From contig CAMYUW010000004.1 in NCBI GenBank assembly GCA_947302275.1, forward strand, positions 32,597-96,596: a stretch of DNA of 64,000 nucleotides, read 5' to 3'. Positions 1 through 9,336 of this stretch are shown one piece after another. A model generated the notes under the pieces. It ran no database searches, was not told where the DNA came from, and worked only from the letters and a program-made list of their open reading frames with translations. Each line of letters begins with the position of its first letter. Within the stretch, counting starts at the first letter, position 1. A program made the translations under genes and the position numbers. The DNA is from an uncultured Prevotellaceae bacterium. GTDB lineage: Bacteria > Bacteroidota > Bacteroidia > Bacteroidales > Muribaculaceae.

Positions 1-2
1 CA

Positions 3-2018
3 CAAGTTCGTGCTACCCTGATCGAGGTTACCCTCGGCGAGGGTGGCGAGACCCCCGTTGATCCCGATCCCGAGCCCAAGACCTACAAGAAGGTGACCAG
101 CGTTGACGAACTCGTAGCTGACCAGAAGTACATTATTGTTGATGAGGACGCTTCTGTTGCAATGGCCTCTATCGGCAATAATGGTGGTCTGGGTGTGGAT
201 GTAACCCTGGAGAGCGGTGTTGTAACTGCTACCGGTGTTCTTGAACTCACCCTGGGTGGTACCCTGAATGCTGCTTCATTCAGCTATGACAATAACGGCA
301 CCACCACCTACATGGCCCCTGCCAACAAGAGCTTGTCGGCTTCTACCGACGAGTATGCTGCTTGGGTGATTGATCAGACCAACTTCTCGCTGTCGGCAAT
401 GATAGGTGAAACTGAATTCACACTCCGTTACAACTCTGGTGCATCTTCTGGACCGTTCCGCTGCTACAGCTCCAGCACAGGCAAGGTCGTTTACCTCTAC
501 GTTTACGACGAGAACGCTACTCCCGTTGATCCTCCCGTCGAGAACGAGGTTGAGTCGCTGGAGATTACAGCTGACATGGGTAATAATATTGATTTCACCT
601 TCACTGGCAACGCTGGTGTTTCCTACCAGAAGGGTAATTACCTGTGGCTGCGCGATGAGACGGGCTATGGCCTCATCTTTGGTTATAATAATCCCACCTT
701 CGTTCCCGGTACCATGCTGAATCCTGGTTGGAAGGCTACCACGAGCATCTACAGTGGATTGATGGAGTTTGTTAATGCTACTGGCCTTGACTCAATCGGT
801 TTCAATGCCGATTATGCTGAACCCCTGACAATCACCGAGCTGAGCGAAGACATGCTCAACGCCTATGTTCAGGTTCTCAACGTCAAGAGCTTTGCTGTCA
901 GTGGCAGGAACGTGACCGCTACGCTAGCCGATGGTACCACCATGGTAATGTACAATCAGTTCAACAACGAAGTAACCGTTCCCACCACCGAGGGTAACTA
1001 CACCGTCCTGGGTGCCGTGAGCACTCACGATGGCCTGCAGCTGATGATCCTCAGCATCGAGGGTAACTTTGTTAATGCTCCCGTTATCACGCCCGCTTCT
1101 TGCGACTTTGAACAGAGCCTTGAGGTAACCATCACTGCCCAGGAAGACGCTACCATTAAGTACAGCTATGACAATGAGACTTGGAACAACTACAGCGAGG
1201 TCCTGACCATCACCGAGACCACCACCGTTTATGCCAAGGCTGTCAAGGGTGACATTGAGAGTGAGGTTGTTTCCGCTACTTATACTAAGGTTGATCCCGC
1301 CGATCAGGCAACCTATACCTTGGTAACCGATGCTTCTGAACTCGCCAACGGCGACAAGATTATCATCGTTGCTTTCCACAACGTTGATTCTGTAACTGTT
1401 CAGCCTTATGCTATGACTGATTTCAGGACCAACAATTTCACTGGTGTGACAGTAGATGTTATTGACAACACTGTGACCACCGGTTTGGCTAACGTGATTA
1501 CCCTTGAGGCTAATGGTGATAACTGGAACCTCAAGGCTAATGATGGCCGTTACCTATATGCTGATGGTAGTGATTATGTAGATAACCAAGGCAAAACCAA
1601 ATCACAGAACTATTTGAAGCTTGAAGACGAAGTTGATGCCAATGGTTATGCTAATGCCGCTATCACCATTGCCAACGATACCACTGTTATCGAGTTCCAA
1701 GGTGACAATGACAGCAGGTTCATGCGCTTCAACTACAACAACAACAATCCTGTTCTGTTCTCTTGTTACAAGGAGACCAGTACAGTCAAGACTCCTGTTT
1801 ACATCTTCAAGGCTCAGACTGAGGCTGAGGGCCTGCGTGGTGACGTGAACGATGACAAGGCTGTTACCATCGGTGACGTAACTGACCTGATTGACTATCT
1901 GTTGAGTGGCAATGACGAGGGCATCAACCTCCAAAATGCCAACTGCAACCTCGATGAGGGCGTTACCATCAGTGACGTAACTGCTCTGATCGACTTCCTT
2001 TTGAGCGGCCAGTGGTAA
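3..2018 (+). CDS. Secreted multidomain protein with dockerin-like C-terminus (5' end outside window)
   Basis: The frame is open to the left edge, so the N-terminus and any signal peptide are missing; the GTG at 93 is an internal valine, not a start. The visible part is beta-rich and Thr/Asn/Asp-rich, as in exported Bacteroidales proteins. A module resembling the chitobiase/beta-hexosaminidase C-terminal fold (APVITPASCDFEQ through VVSATYTK) lies near the middle. The last ~60 residues carry two dockerin-type calcium loops: GDVNDDKAVTIGDVTDLIDY and a weaker copy (NLDEGVTISDVTALIDF) that lacks the first Asp of the loop. No catalytic motif is visible, so function is unknown; adhesion or carbohydrate binding is a guess. 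A strong terminator follows, ending the transcript before the phosphatase genes. Confidence 0.8.
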   Translation, partial: QVRATLIEVTLGEGGETPVDPDPEPKTYKKVTSVDELVADQKYIIVDEDASVAMASIGNNGGLGVDVTLESGVVTATGVLELTLGGTLNAASFSYDNNGTTTYMAPANKSLSASTDEYAAWVIDQTNFSLSAMIGETEFTLRYNSGASSGPFRCYSSSTGKVVYLYVYDENATPVDPPVENEVESLEITADMGNNIDFTFTGNAGVSYQKGNYLWLRDETGYGLIFGYNNPTFVPGTMLNPGWKATTSIYSGLMEFVNATGLDSIGFNADYAEPLTITELSEDMLNAYVQVLNVKSFAVSGRNVTATLADGTTMVMYNQFNNEVTVPTTEGNYTVLGAVSTHDGLQLMILSIEGNFVNAPVITPASCDFEQSLEVTITAQEDATIKYSYDNETWNNYSEVLTITETTTVYAKAVKGDIESEVVSATYTKVDPADQATYTLVTDASELANGDKIIIVAFHNVDSVTVQPYAMTDFRTNNFTGVTVDVIDNTVTTGLANVITLEANGDNWNLKANDGRYLYADGSDYVDNQGKTKSQNYLKLEDEVDANGYANAAITIANDTTVIEFQGDNDSRFMRFNYNNNNPVLFSCYKETSTVKTPVYIFKAQTEAEGLRGDVNDDKAVTIGDVTDLIDYLLSGNDEGINLQNANCNLDEGVTISDVTALIDFLLSGQW

Positions 2019-2062
2019 TTGGCACTTCCTTCAACAAGTAAGTGATTTACACTGAATATCCC

Positions 2063-2103
2063 GGACAGGGCCCGCGCGAGTTGCGGGCCCTGTCCTTGTT
2101 TTA
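2063..2103 (+). terminator. Rho-independent terminator after the dockerin-tailed gene
   Basis: A perfect 13-bp stem (2063-2075 pairing with 2083-2095, GC-rich) with a 7-base loop is followed by TTGTTTT. It lies 44 bases after the stop at 2018. Confidence 0.9.
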
Positions 2104-2183
2104 TGTTGTTCATCCAGCTTTTCTTGTCTTTTAAGCACGGGCCATCTGTTGCCTGGCATGTCGTGGTATTGCAAGCCTCTGGC

Positions 2184-2214
2184 TTGTACGTTTCACAAGA
2201 ATACTGTAACTTTG
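2184..2214 (+). promoter_or_regulatory. Bacteroidetes-type promoter for the phosphatase pair
   Basis: TAACTTTG (2207-2214) matches the phylum's -7 box TAnnTTTG. A TTG at 2184-2186 sits 20 bases upstream, about the usual -33 spacing. The start codon at 2244 is 29 bases downstream. Confidence 0.7.
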
Positions 2215-2243
2215 CGACATCAAACCATAAAACCGATTCATCT

Positions 2244-3542
2244 ATGAGACGATTTACTACAGTGCTCACTCTGGTGATGCTGGCCATCATGACCATCACC
2301 GCCGGAGTGCGTGACGATTTCAAGGCCAACCCCAAGTTGAGCGCCAACAACTACCAGGCTTATCCCGTGACAGGCTTCCCCGAGCTGACGGCAGCCCCCG
2401 ACGGCTATGAGCCATTCTTCATCAATCACTACGGCCGGCATGGCAGCCGATGGCTTATCAACGAGAAGAAATACACTTATCCGCTGAATATGCTGGAAAA
2501 AGGTGAGCGCAACGGCAAACTCACTCGCCGTGGACAGGAAGTGCTCAACATCCTGCGACAGGTACATGAAGCCAGCCGCGGACGATTGGGAGAACTCAGC
2601 GACATCGGTGCCGAGCAGCACCAGGGCATCGCCCGACGCATGTACCAGAATTTCCCGCAAGTCTTCAAAGACGGCGCAACGGTGACGGCACGATCCACTG
2701 TGGTTATTCGCTGCATCCTCTCGATGCTCAACGAGGTGGATGTCCTCGCCGCACTCAACCCGCGCCTGGAAATCACTACCGACGCCAGCCGCGCCACGAT
2801 GTACTACATGAACTACAGTGACAGCGTCGTCAAGCCCCTGCGTGCCAGCCAGGCCGACTTGATCAAGGGTTGTAGAGACAAATGGACCAACCCCAAGGGG
2901 ATGCTGAAGAAGTTGTTCACCGACCAGCGTTTTACCGCCGACAGCATCGATGACCCCCGCAAGATGATGATCTACCTCATGGAGGTAGCAGGCAACATGC
3001 AGAGCCACCACCAGTTTGAACAGGTCAACCTGTATGACCTGTTCAGCAATGATGACATCTACAGCGTGTGGCGCTATAACAATGCCTACTGGTATATCAA
3101 TTCGGGCGAGACCCCACTGACACAAGGGCGCGTGGACTATATGGAGGCCAACCTGCTGCGCAACTTCATCGAGGATGCCGACCGCGCCACAACAACCGAC
3201 AACCCCACCCCAGGAGCATCATTGCGTTTCGGGCATGAGAGTGTGGTACTGCCCCTGTGCTGCCTGATGGGACTCAACGGCGCAGACTACCGCACGACCG
3301 ATATCGAAAACCTGGACAAGTACTGGCAGACCTACAAGATCTTCCCCATGGCCGCCAATATACAGTTTGTTTACTTCCGCAAGTCGGGCAGCGATGACAT
3401 CCTGATGTTGCCATTGCTCAACGAGCGAGAGGCCACACTGCCCGTGCCTACTGACGTCGCCCCCTATTACCACTGGAGCGACGTGCGCGACTACTTCATC
3501 GACAAACTTTCACGCCAACCCATTATCTCCCCGACAAAATGA
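2244..3542 (+). CDS. Secreted histidine acid phosphatase, phytase/MINPP-like (first of pair)
   Basis: A 432-residue branch-2 histidine phosphatase. The ATG at 2244 is chosen over a longer frame from 2103 because it begins a signal peptide (MRRFTTVLTLVMLAIMTITA) and lies just downstream of a good promoter. The catalytic RHG motif is at about residues 65-67 (HYGRHGSRW), with His66 the predicted phospho-acceptor. A C-terminal GHES supplies the His-Glu proton-donor pair. The invariant-looking block ARSTVVIRCILSMLNE also matches the downstream paralogue. Known relatives release phosphate from phosphorylated sugars and inositol phosphates in the periplasm or on the surface. The stop overlaps the next start (ATGA), implying translational coupling. 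Substrate is inferred from family. Confidence 0.85.
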   Translation: MRRFTTVLTLVMLAIMTITAGVRDDFKANPKLSANNYQAYPVTGFPELTAAPDGYEPFFINHYGRHGSRWLINEKKYTYPLNMLEKGERNGKLTRRGQEVLNILRQVHEASRGRLGELSDIGAEQHQGIARRMYQNFPQVFKDGATVTARSTVVIRCILSMLNEVDVLAALNPRLEITTDASRATMYYMNYSDSVVKPLRASQADLIKGCRDKWTNPKGMLKKLFTDQRFTADSIDDPRKMMIYLMEVAGNMQSHHQFEQVNLYDLFSNDDIYSVWRYNNAYWYINSGETPLTQGRVDYMEANLLRNFIEDADRATTTDNPTPGASLRFGHESVVLPLCCLMGLNGADYRTTDIENLDKYWQTYKIFPMAANIQFVYFRKSGSDDILMLPLLNEREATLPVPTDVAPYYHWSDVRDYFIDKLSRQPIISPTK

Positions 3543-4861
3543 AAAAGTTCACATTTATCATCATAGCCGTAATCGCCTGCCTGAGCCTGAACGCCACTAC
3601 GCCTCGCAAGCAGGTAATCGCCAACTTTGACCGTTCGGCCAGCAACCATTATGCCTACCCCTATGGCACCGACTTGAAAGTCCCGTCGCTCACGCCCGCG
3701 CCACAAGGCTATGAGCCCTTCTACATCGACCACTATGGCCGTCACGGTAGCCGCTGGCTCACCAATGGCAAATACTATGAGCGCCCCTATAACCAGTTGA
3801 AGAAAGCCCAAGAGGCCAAGATGCTCAACCTGCAAGGCGAGCTGCTGCTGCGCCAGCTGATGATCGTTTGTGAGACATCCAAGGAACGCGCGGGTGACTT
3901 GAGTGATGAGGGTGCCAAGCAACATCAGGAAATCGCCGAGCGCATGTTCAACAACTTCCCTGAGGTCTTTCAGGGAGATGCCCGCGTGGATGCCCGCTCG
4001 ACGGTAATCATTCGCTGCATCCTCTCGATGCTCAACGAGACCATGCGCCTGCAAGCGCTCAACCCGTCGCTGCGCATTTCCGCCGATGCCAGCTATCACG
4101 ACATGTATTACATGGGATGGGGATATGGTGAGGACACCCTTGCCAACGATCTGCGCAAGAGTGTGGATCCGATTTCCGAGGGCATGTACAGTAAACACCT
4201 GCAGCCCGATCGCTTCATCGCCCAGCTGGTCAACGACACCGCCTGGGCTCGCGCCAACCTGGACGGCCGCCAGCTGATGCGAGACGTGTTCGACATTGCG
4301 GGCTCGCTGCAGGGTCACCAGTTCTTTGACGTCATCAACCTGTACCACTACTTCTCTAACAACGAAATCTTTGATCTGTGGAGACTCAAGAACATCTACT
4401 GGTATATCCACTGGGCCAATGCACCCCAGAACGGCAACCGCATGCCCTTTATCGAGCGTGCTCTGTTGCGGGACATGATTGAGAAGGCTGACAACGCTAT
4501 CGCAACCGGTGAACGCGGTGCAGCGCTGAGGTTCGGACATGAAACCTGCGTGCTGCCGCTGGCTTGCCTCATGGAACTGGATAGCGTGAACTACAGTTGT
4601 GACGATCTGGAGGCATTGCATGAGCACTGGCAGGACTACAATACCATCCCCAAGGCCTGCAACATCCAGATGGTATTCTACCGCCCCGTGGGCACTGTTG
4701 CAGCCAAGGCCGACGACATCCTGGTCAAGGTACTGCTCAACGAGCATGAAGCCCTGCTGCCTGTAACTGCCGTTCAAGGGCCCTACTACCGCTGGAACGA
4801 CCTCAAGCGCTACTACGAGCGCAAGTTAGATACCGTCATCGATTGGTCCGTAAAAAACTAA
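3539..4861 (+). CDS. Secreted histidine acid phosphatase, phytase/MINPP-like (second of pair)
   Basis: A 440-residue paralogue of the upstream gene, with the same layout: signal peptide (MKKFTFIIIAVIACLSLNA), RHG at about residues 68-70 (DHYGRHGSRW), the ARSTVIIRCILSMLNE block, and GHET near the C-terminus. The start overlaps the upstream stop by four bases, so both proteins come from one message. The tandem arrangement suggests a duplication, perhaps with split substrate preference (for example different inositol phosphate isomers). Periplasmic or surface phosphate scavenging is the likely role. The gene ends at a long inverted repeat shared with the convergent AraC gene. Confidence 0.85.
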   Translation: MKKFTFIIIAVIACLSLNATTPRKQVIANFDRSASNHYAYPYGTDLKVPSLTPAPQGYEPFYIDHYGRHGSRWLTNGKYYERPYNQLKKAQEAKMLNLQGELLLRQLMIVCETSKERAGDLSDEGAKQHQEIAERMFNNFPEVFQGDARVDARSTVIIRCILSMLNETMRLQALNPSLRISADASYHDMYYMGWGYGEDTLANDLRKSVDPISEGMYSKHLQPDRFIAQLVNDTAWARANLDGRQLMRDVFDIAGSLQGHQFFDVINLYHYFSNNEIFDLWRLKNIYWYIHWANAPQNGNRMPFIERALLRDMIEKADNAIATGERGAALRFGHETCVLPLACLMELDSVNYSCDDLEALHEHWQDYNTIPKACNIQMVFYRPVGTVAAKADDILVKVLLNEHEALLPVTAVQGPYYRWNDLKRYYERKLDTVIDWSVKN

Positions 4862-4899
4862 ATAACAATAAAAGAGGTTTAGTCCATAGCCCCTAGTTG

Positions 4900-5060
4900 G
4901 CATCCGCACACTACAATAAAAAGAAAACAATAAGTACAATAAATACAATATAATTGTTTGATAATTAATAATTTGTATTTGTTGTATTTATTGTTTTTCT
5001 TCTTAATTCGTAATAATTGAATGCGGATGCTAATTAGTTAAATTTGCGCAATTCGTAGTT
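4900..5060. repeat. Long imperfect inverted repeat containing a dispersed 59-base element
   Basis: The outer arms are GCATCCGCA (4900-4908) and TGCGGATGC (5022-5030). Inside, an A-rich stretch with ACAATAA/ACAATAAATACAA (about 4920-4950) pairs with TTGTATTTGTTGTATTTATTG (about 4972-4997). The right side, 5002-5060 read on the minus strand, closely matches 33134-33192. The element fills the gap between two convergent genes and could also act as a bidirectional terminator. Confidence 0.65.
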
Positions 5061-5121
5061 AGATAGCTAGTTGTTTTTGCTGTTCAACGTTGTAGCAGTT
5101 GTTTGAAAAGAGAGGAGGGAT

Positions 5122-6018
5122 TTATTTGCCATACCCATTGGCCTGGCGATAGTGATTGGGAGAGAGTCCCAAGTGCTTTTTCACGTATTTGCCAAAGAAG
5201 GAGAGGTTATCGAAACCCATTTCGGCAGCCACTTCCTTGATACTCAAGTCGCTATATAGCAGGAGTTGCTTGATGCGGCCCACTACCGACAAGGCGATGA
5301 GTTCGCTGGCGGTGCTGTCGCTATGTCGGCGGCACACACTGGACAGGTATTTAGGCGAAACGCACAACTCATCGGCATAGGACTTGACACTGCGGTCCAC
5401 ATTACTTTTTTCGGTCAGCAGTAACACGAAGCGGCGGTAAATACGGTCGCTCTGCCGCAACATGTCACCATCGTTATCGTTGTCAAGATGCTTGTTGATG
5501 TTGGACAGCAAATCATAGGCGAAGCAACGGATGATGTCGCGCACCGTCTCACGCCCGAAGTTCATCTCGGGATGGTCCATCTTGAATACCAGCAGTTCGT
5601 AGTACTTCATCATCAGGTCTATCTCGGCCTGCTCCATCTTGATGACGGGATTGGCCATGATGTGCATGATGGACTGCAGCAGGCTCTTGTTGAAGAAGGC
5701 AAAGCCCAGGTCGGTGCTCATTGCACAGATCAAACAACTGAACCGTTCGGTGTGCTTGATGTTTTCGATCACCATCTTGTGGTCCACAAACAATGAACTG
5801 TTCCTGTCGAGATGGTAGGTGGCTCCATTCATATCCAACGTGAGGCGGCCCTCAGTCACCATCACATAGGCGATGAAATTGACCTTGAACTGCTTCATCA
5901 GTCCAGGGATGGAGGTGATATTGTCGGCAAAATAGATCTCGCCGTCATTATACTTCAGGTTATGATACACCTGCGGCACGTCATGCAGGTCTAGTTCGGT
6001 AATTCTCGTGGGCTTCAT
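5122..6018 (-). CDS. AraC-family transcriptional regulator
   Basis: 298 residues. The N-terminal ~170 residues resemble an AraC/cupin-type sensor domain. The C-terminal ~100 residues carry the double helix-turn-helix: the first helix pair around VKSYADELCVSPKYLSSVCR, the second around SIKEVAAEMGFDNLSFFGKY, ending FGKYVKKHLGLSPNHYR, the classic AraC signature. The ligand and regulon are not visible. A promoter-like box (TAACTTCG on the minus strand, 6041-6048) lies just upstream. Converging phosphatase genes lie on one side and the M6 protease terminator on the other; neither is clearly a target. Confidence 0.9.
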   Translation of the reverse strand: MKPTRITELDLHDVPQVYHNLKYNDGEIYFADNITSIPGLMKQFKVNFIAYVMVTEGRLTLDMNGATYHLDRNSSLFVDHKMVIENIKHTERFSCLICAMSTDLGFAFFNKSLLQSIMHIMANPVIKMEQAEIDLMMKYYELLVFKMDHPEMNFGRETVRDIIRCFAYDLLSNINKHLDNDNDGDMLRQSDRIYRRFVLLLTEKSNVDRSVKSYADELCVSPKYLSSVCRRHSDSTASELIALSVVGRIKQLLLYSDLSIKEVAAEMGFDNLSFFGKYVKKHLGLSPNHYRQANGYGK

Positions 6019-6135
6019 ATCTCCGTCATGGTTTTGCCTGCGAAGTTATAATTTTTTTCCTACAATTGCAAGAACCAGGACTATATTCACTTCGATCAGC
6101 GACACCTAGAGGCTCCAAGAGCGACCAGAGCATTC

Positions 6136-6177
6136 GCACAAAAAAAGGAATCCGGTTTGGGGATTCCTTTTTTGTGC
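6136..6177 (-). terminator. Rho-independent terminator after the M6 protease gene
   Basis: GCACAAAAAAAGGAATCC (6136-6153) pairs with GGATTCCTTTTTTGTGC (6161-6177) around a 7-base loop. The A/T arms provide the U-tract for the minus-strand transcript ending at 6210. Confidence 0.85.
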
Positions 6178-6209
6178 AGTCGGCGCCCTGCTTGGGCAGT
6201 GACAAGAGT

Positions 6210-9107
6210 TTAGTTTCCTGACAGTAGCATGTCGATGAGGGTCGTGACATCAGAGATGCTTATCATTTCATCCCCATTCACATCACCACAAATCGGGCAG
6301 ACTTCACCAGAGCCCAACAGGTAGTCGATGAGTACTGTCACATCGCCAATGGAAACAATATGGTCATGGTTCGCATCGCCCAGGTCGAAGCCGTGGTCCT
6401 GACCGTGCAGGGTGACTTCTTCAACATTACTCCATTCGCTCTCGCTGCCGTCAGTATACAGGGCTTTCACCTTATAGATATAGGTACCTTCGGCTTCGAG
6501 ATTGCGCACCGTGTAGAATCTATCGGTAATCTCGGTGATCAGACGGTAGGCCGTGTCACCGGTCTCCATGGCGAGCAGCTTAGCCTTGGCATTGATGTCA
6601 CCGGCATAGATATAAACGCTCTGGATGGAGATGTAGTTGGCACGAGCCTGTACACGTACACGGTCACTCGATGAGCAGTTCAGCACAACGGTGATTTCCT
6701 GGAAGTCCTCATCATCGGAAGAGTTCAACGTGTAGTCGCTGTATGCCGAACCAGTCGAAATCCTCACTTGGCCAACACCATAGTTTGAGGGATTGAATGA
6801 CTGAACCCTGACTACTACAGTCACCTGATTGCTGCCAGTGAGGTCAAGCGTCGGGCTGACAATCGCACCGTAGGTAGTACTCCACCAACTGGAAGAGGCT
6901 CCCGTGATGACAGAGCCGTCATTAACGTAGAGGTAGTTCTCGGCACTCCAGCCGTCGGGCAGGTAGTCGGTAGCAGAGTTGACTACATTGGGCAGGTAGC
7001 CTTCATCGTTGGTAACTGCCTCGATATCGGTAAAGTCACAGACACCACCCTCAACAGGTACGGGGCCATCGGGCTTGATCATTACCTCGAGAGTGTAACT
7101 CTCCACATTCTCGTCTGGGGTCTGGTCGGTCCAGTCGGCACGGAACTCAGTCAGGTTGATATACTCCTCATTAGCGGGTAGCATCACAGGAGTATAGCTC
7201 TCAATGAGGCCCTGTCCCGCCAGATTGACAGTCACATTCTCGGCACCATTGCTGGCGAGCGTCAGCGTAGCGTCGTAATTCTGTACTGCCGTCGGCGAGA
7301 AAGTAACGGTCACAGTCACACCCATAGCGGCATTGGCGCTATTGATGACCATGGGATTTACAGAGAACACGCCGTTAGGATCGTTGAGCGAGAGCGTGAT
7401 GTTGTCGGTCAGTGCCAGACCAGTAACAGTAAATGTCTGGGAAATGCTGGTATTGACTGATGTAGCACCACAGTTGACATTTTCGTTCGAAACCTCGATG
7501 GTGGGATTGGTGATGGCACCCTTCATGTACCAGAAGCTTGCAGTTCCGTCGTTATTGATGACCATCTCGGTCACGGGTTTGCCCAGATAGCCGGCATTGC
7601 CCGAAATGTTACCATTGGCGGCCATGTTGAGTTTGGCGGCAGGAGTCGAGTTGTCGGTAAACTCGGTTTTGTTATTCCTGGGCCACGTGTCTCCACTCTC
7701 GTTATTGTCCGATAAGGTGTTGTCGGCGGGCATGATGGTGACCAGCTGGATATTCTGGTTGTTGGGTGTATTGGCCTGCCAGCGGCTGGCACTGTAGGTG
7801 ATGTGGTGGATCAACATACCTTGAGCAGGAAGGTACCTATCCCAACCCTGTTGCATACGGTTCTCAATAATGAAGAACTCATTGCCATTGATATCGCTCT
7901 GGAGGAACAAAGCCTTGTCGGTTTCTTCATTCTTCTGGTTCCAGATGGGCAGGGTGTAATAGGTTCCGGGATTAGGAATCAAGTAGTCAATCCAACCCAT
8001 GAAATTCTTCTCATAGGCTGAATAGCCTATGGGAGTATAAGTGTCATCGGCATAGCAACCCGTGTCCATGATGTCCCAGGAACCCATGCCATAGTGACCG
8101 CCGTAGTTCGTATCATAGAAGTCAGGCAGACCCAGGCAGTGGCCAAATTCATGGCAGAAGGTTCCGATACCATCGATGGTGCTACCGTTGTCGTTGCTGC
8201 CATGCACCTCGTTGAATACGGCAAAATTGTTCACATAGACGTTACTGCCGCTGGGACGGAAGGCGCCGTTACCACCCATGCCATAGTAAGAGGCCGACTG
8301 GAGATTCCAGTTGCAGGGCCAGATGGAACTGGGAACGGAGTAGGAAGCCTGAGCCTCGCCCACACCGGCATAGATGACGATGACCACGTCACAATAGTTG
8401 TCACTGTTGGTATCAAAACGGTTGAACGATACACCGTCGGCAGCAGCCATCTGGCAAGCCTCGGTTACCATCAAACCCAGACCTTTGTCATCACCGCTCG
8501 AGTTGTTGCCGCCATAAGCCTGTCGGTTCTGGCTCAACGTGTAGATACCGAAAACCTCAAAATCGGGGTCATACTTGCCGTTGGACTGATCTCTAAAGTA
8601 TTGTTGAACACTCTTGTTGCCGGTCAGCATGGCTTGGATAATCTGCTCGCGGGTATTTTTGAACCTCTTATCCTGGTACTCAACAAGAATAATGGGCACC
8701 TTGCGATTACCTTGTGCAGGCACATCAGCCTCGGCATTGCTGCCGCCGACGCCAAAGGCGGACTTGCCACGTAAGGGCTTAAACTCCTTATGGGGCATCA
8801 TCAAGTGGCTGCGCTGAGCTTCGACAAACGCAATCTCAGTAGCATTGCGATCGCTGGCCTCATGGGCGCGCACTGTGGTCATGCCTGTTATTGATGAGTT
8901 GTAGTAGTAATCCCCATCTTCTCCTAAAGCAACCATCAAGCCATCCTTAGTGAGCAGGGCATGATTAAAGGCATTACCCACAGCCTGTACAGTTAAGGTA
9001 GTACCTTCACTCTGATGCAACGTATGCCAGCCGGGTTTAGCGGGCACTGCCATTGCTGCCAGAGCACAACTCAACAGCAACAGCATCATAATACAAATTC
9101 TCTTCAT
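6210..9107 (-). CDS. Secreted M6-family (InhA-like) metalloprotease with dockerin-like tail
   Basis: 965 residues with a signal peptide (MKRICIMMLLLLSCALAAMA). An N-terminal propeptide-like region is followed by the M6 catalytic domain with the zinc motif HEFGHCLGLPDF at about residues 319-330 (His319, Glu320, His323). Beta-sandwich modules follow, including an abnormal-spindle/Hydin-like stretch around residues 520-630, and then a fibronectin-III-like region. The C-terminus has two dockerin-type loops, GDANHDHIVSIGDVTVLIDY and GDVNGDEMISISDVTTLID. It is predicted to degrade extracellular protein. It is monocistronic, with its own promoter and terminator. No T9SS-type C-terminal domain is seen; the dockerin repeats take that place. 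Confidence 0.92.
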   Translation of the reverse strand: MKRICIMMLLLLSCALAAMAVPAKPGWHTLHQSEGTTLTVQAVGNAFNHALLTKDGLMVALGEDGDYYYNSSITGMTTVRAHEASDRNATEIAFVEAQRSHLMMPHKEFKPLRGKSAFGVGGSNAEADVPAQGNRKVPIILVEYQDKRFKNTREQIIQAMLTGNKSVQQYFRDQSNGKYDPDFEVFGIYTLSQNRQAYGGNNSSGDDKGLGLMVTEACQMAAADGVSFNRFDTNSDNYCDVVIVIYAGVGEAQASYSVPSSIWPCNWNLQSASYYGMGGNGAFRPSGSNVYVNNFAVFNEVHGSNDNGSTIDGIGTFCHEFGHCLGLPDFYDTNYGGHYGMGSWDIMDTGCYADDTYTPIGYSAYEKNFMGWIDYLIPNPGTYYTLPIWNQKNEETDKALFLQSDINGNEFFIIENRMQQGWDRYLPAQGMLIHHITYSASRWQANTPNNQNIQLVTIMPADNTLSDNNESGDTWPRNNKTEFTDNSTPAAKLNMAANGNISGNAGYLGKPVTEMVINNDGTASFWYMKGAITNPTIEVSNENVNCGATSVNTSISQTFTVTGLALTDNITLSLNDPNGVFSVNPMVINSANAAMGVTVTVTFSPTAVQNYDATLTLASNGAENVTVNLAGQGLIESYTPVMLPANEEYINLTEFRADWTDQTPDENVESYTLEVMIKPDGPVPVEGGVCDFTDIEAVTNDEGYLPNVVNSATDYLPDGWSAENYLYVNDGSVITGASSSWWSTTYGAIVSPTLDLTGSNQVTVVVRVQSFNPSNYGVGQVRISTGSAYSDYTLNSSDDEDFQEITVVLNCSSSDRVRVQARANYISIQSVYIYAGDINAKAKLLAMETGDTAYRLITEITDRFYTVRNLEAEGTYIYKVKALYTDGSESEWSNVEEVTLHGQDHGFDLGDANHDHIVSIGDVTVLIDYLLGSGEVCPICGDVNGDEMISISDVTTLIDMLLSGN

Positions 9108-9167
9108 CTGAATCTTGAATTTTGGTTTTTAAATAAGTCAATTGGTTAATCTTTTTACAAAGCGGCA

Positions 9168-9195
9168 CAAATATAGTCATAATCTTTAATTCCAA
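9168..9195 (-). promoter_or_regulatory. Promoter of the M6 protease gene
   Basis: On the minus strand TATATTTG (9168-9175) matches the -7 consensus, with TTG (9193-9195) 17 bases further upstream. The start codon at 9107 leaves a leader of about 50 bases. Confidence 0.7.
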
Positions 9196-9290
9196 CGATA
9201 TTTACAACCTAATTCAGCACAACCATCACAAAATTTCATCTGCAGGCAAATTGAATACCCATTTCCAGCATGCGCGCAAGGCAATAGTAC

Positions 9291-9325
9291 AAAAAAAGGC
9301 TAACACGGTAAATACCGCATTAGCC
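9291..9325 (-). terminator. Terminator of tRNA-Pro
   Basis: The minus strand forms a stem of about 12 bp, GGCTAATGCGGT with its complement (two G-T pairs, short loop), followed by seven T. It lies 12 bases after the tRNA 3' end. Confidence 0.85.
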
Positions 9326-9336
9326 CTGTGCTTGAG

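Noticed and set aside
2103..2243. Longer N-terminal extension of the first phosphatase
   Set aside because: It would include the promoter box and precede an obvious signal peptide; the ATG at 2244 is better.
3491..4777. Long minus-strand open frame over the second phosphatase gene
   Set aside because: It is antisense to a gene with clear catalytic motifs and has the His/Val-rich composition of a shadow frame.
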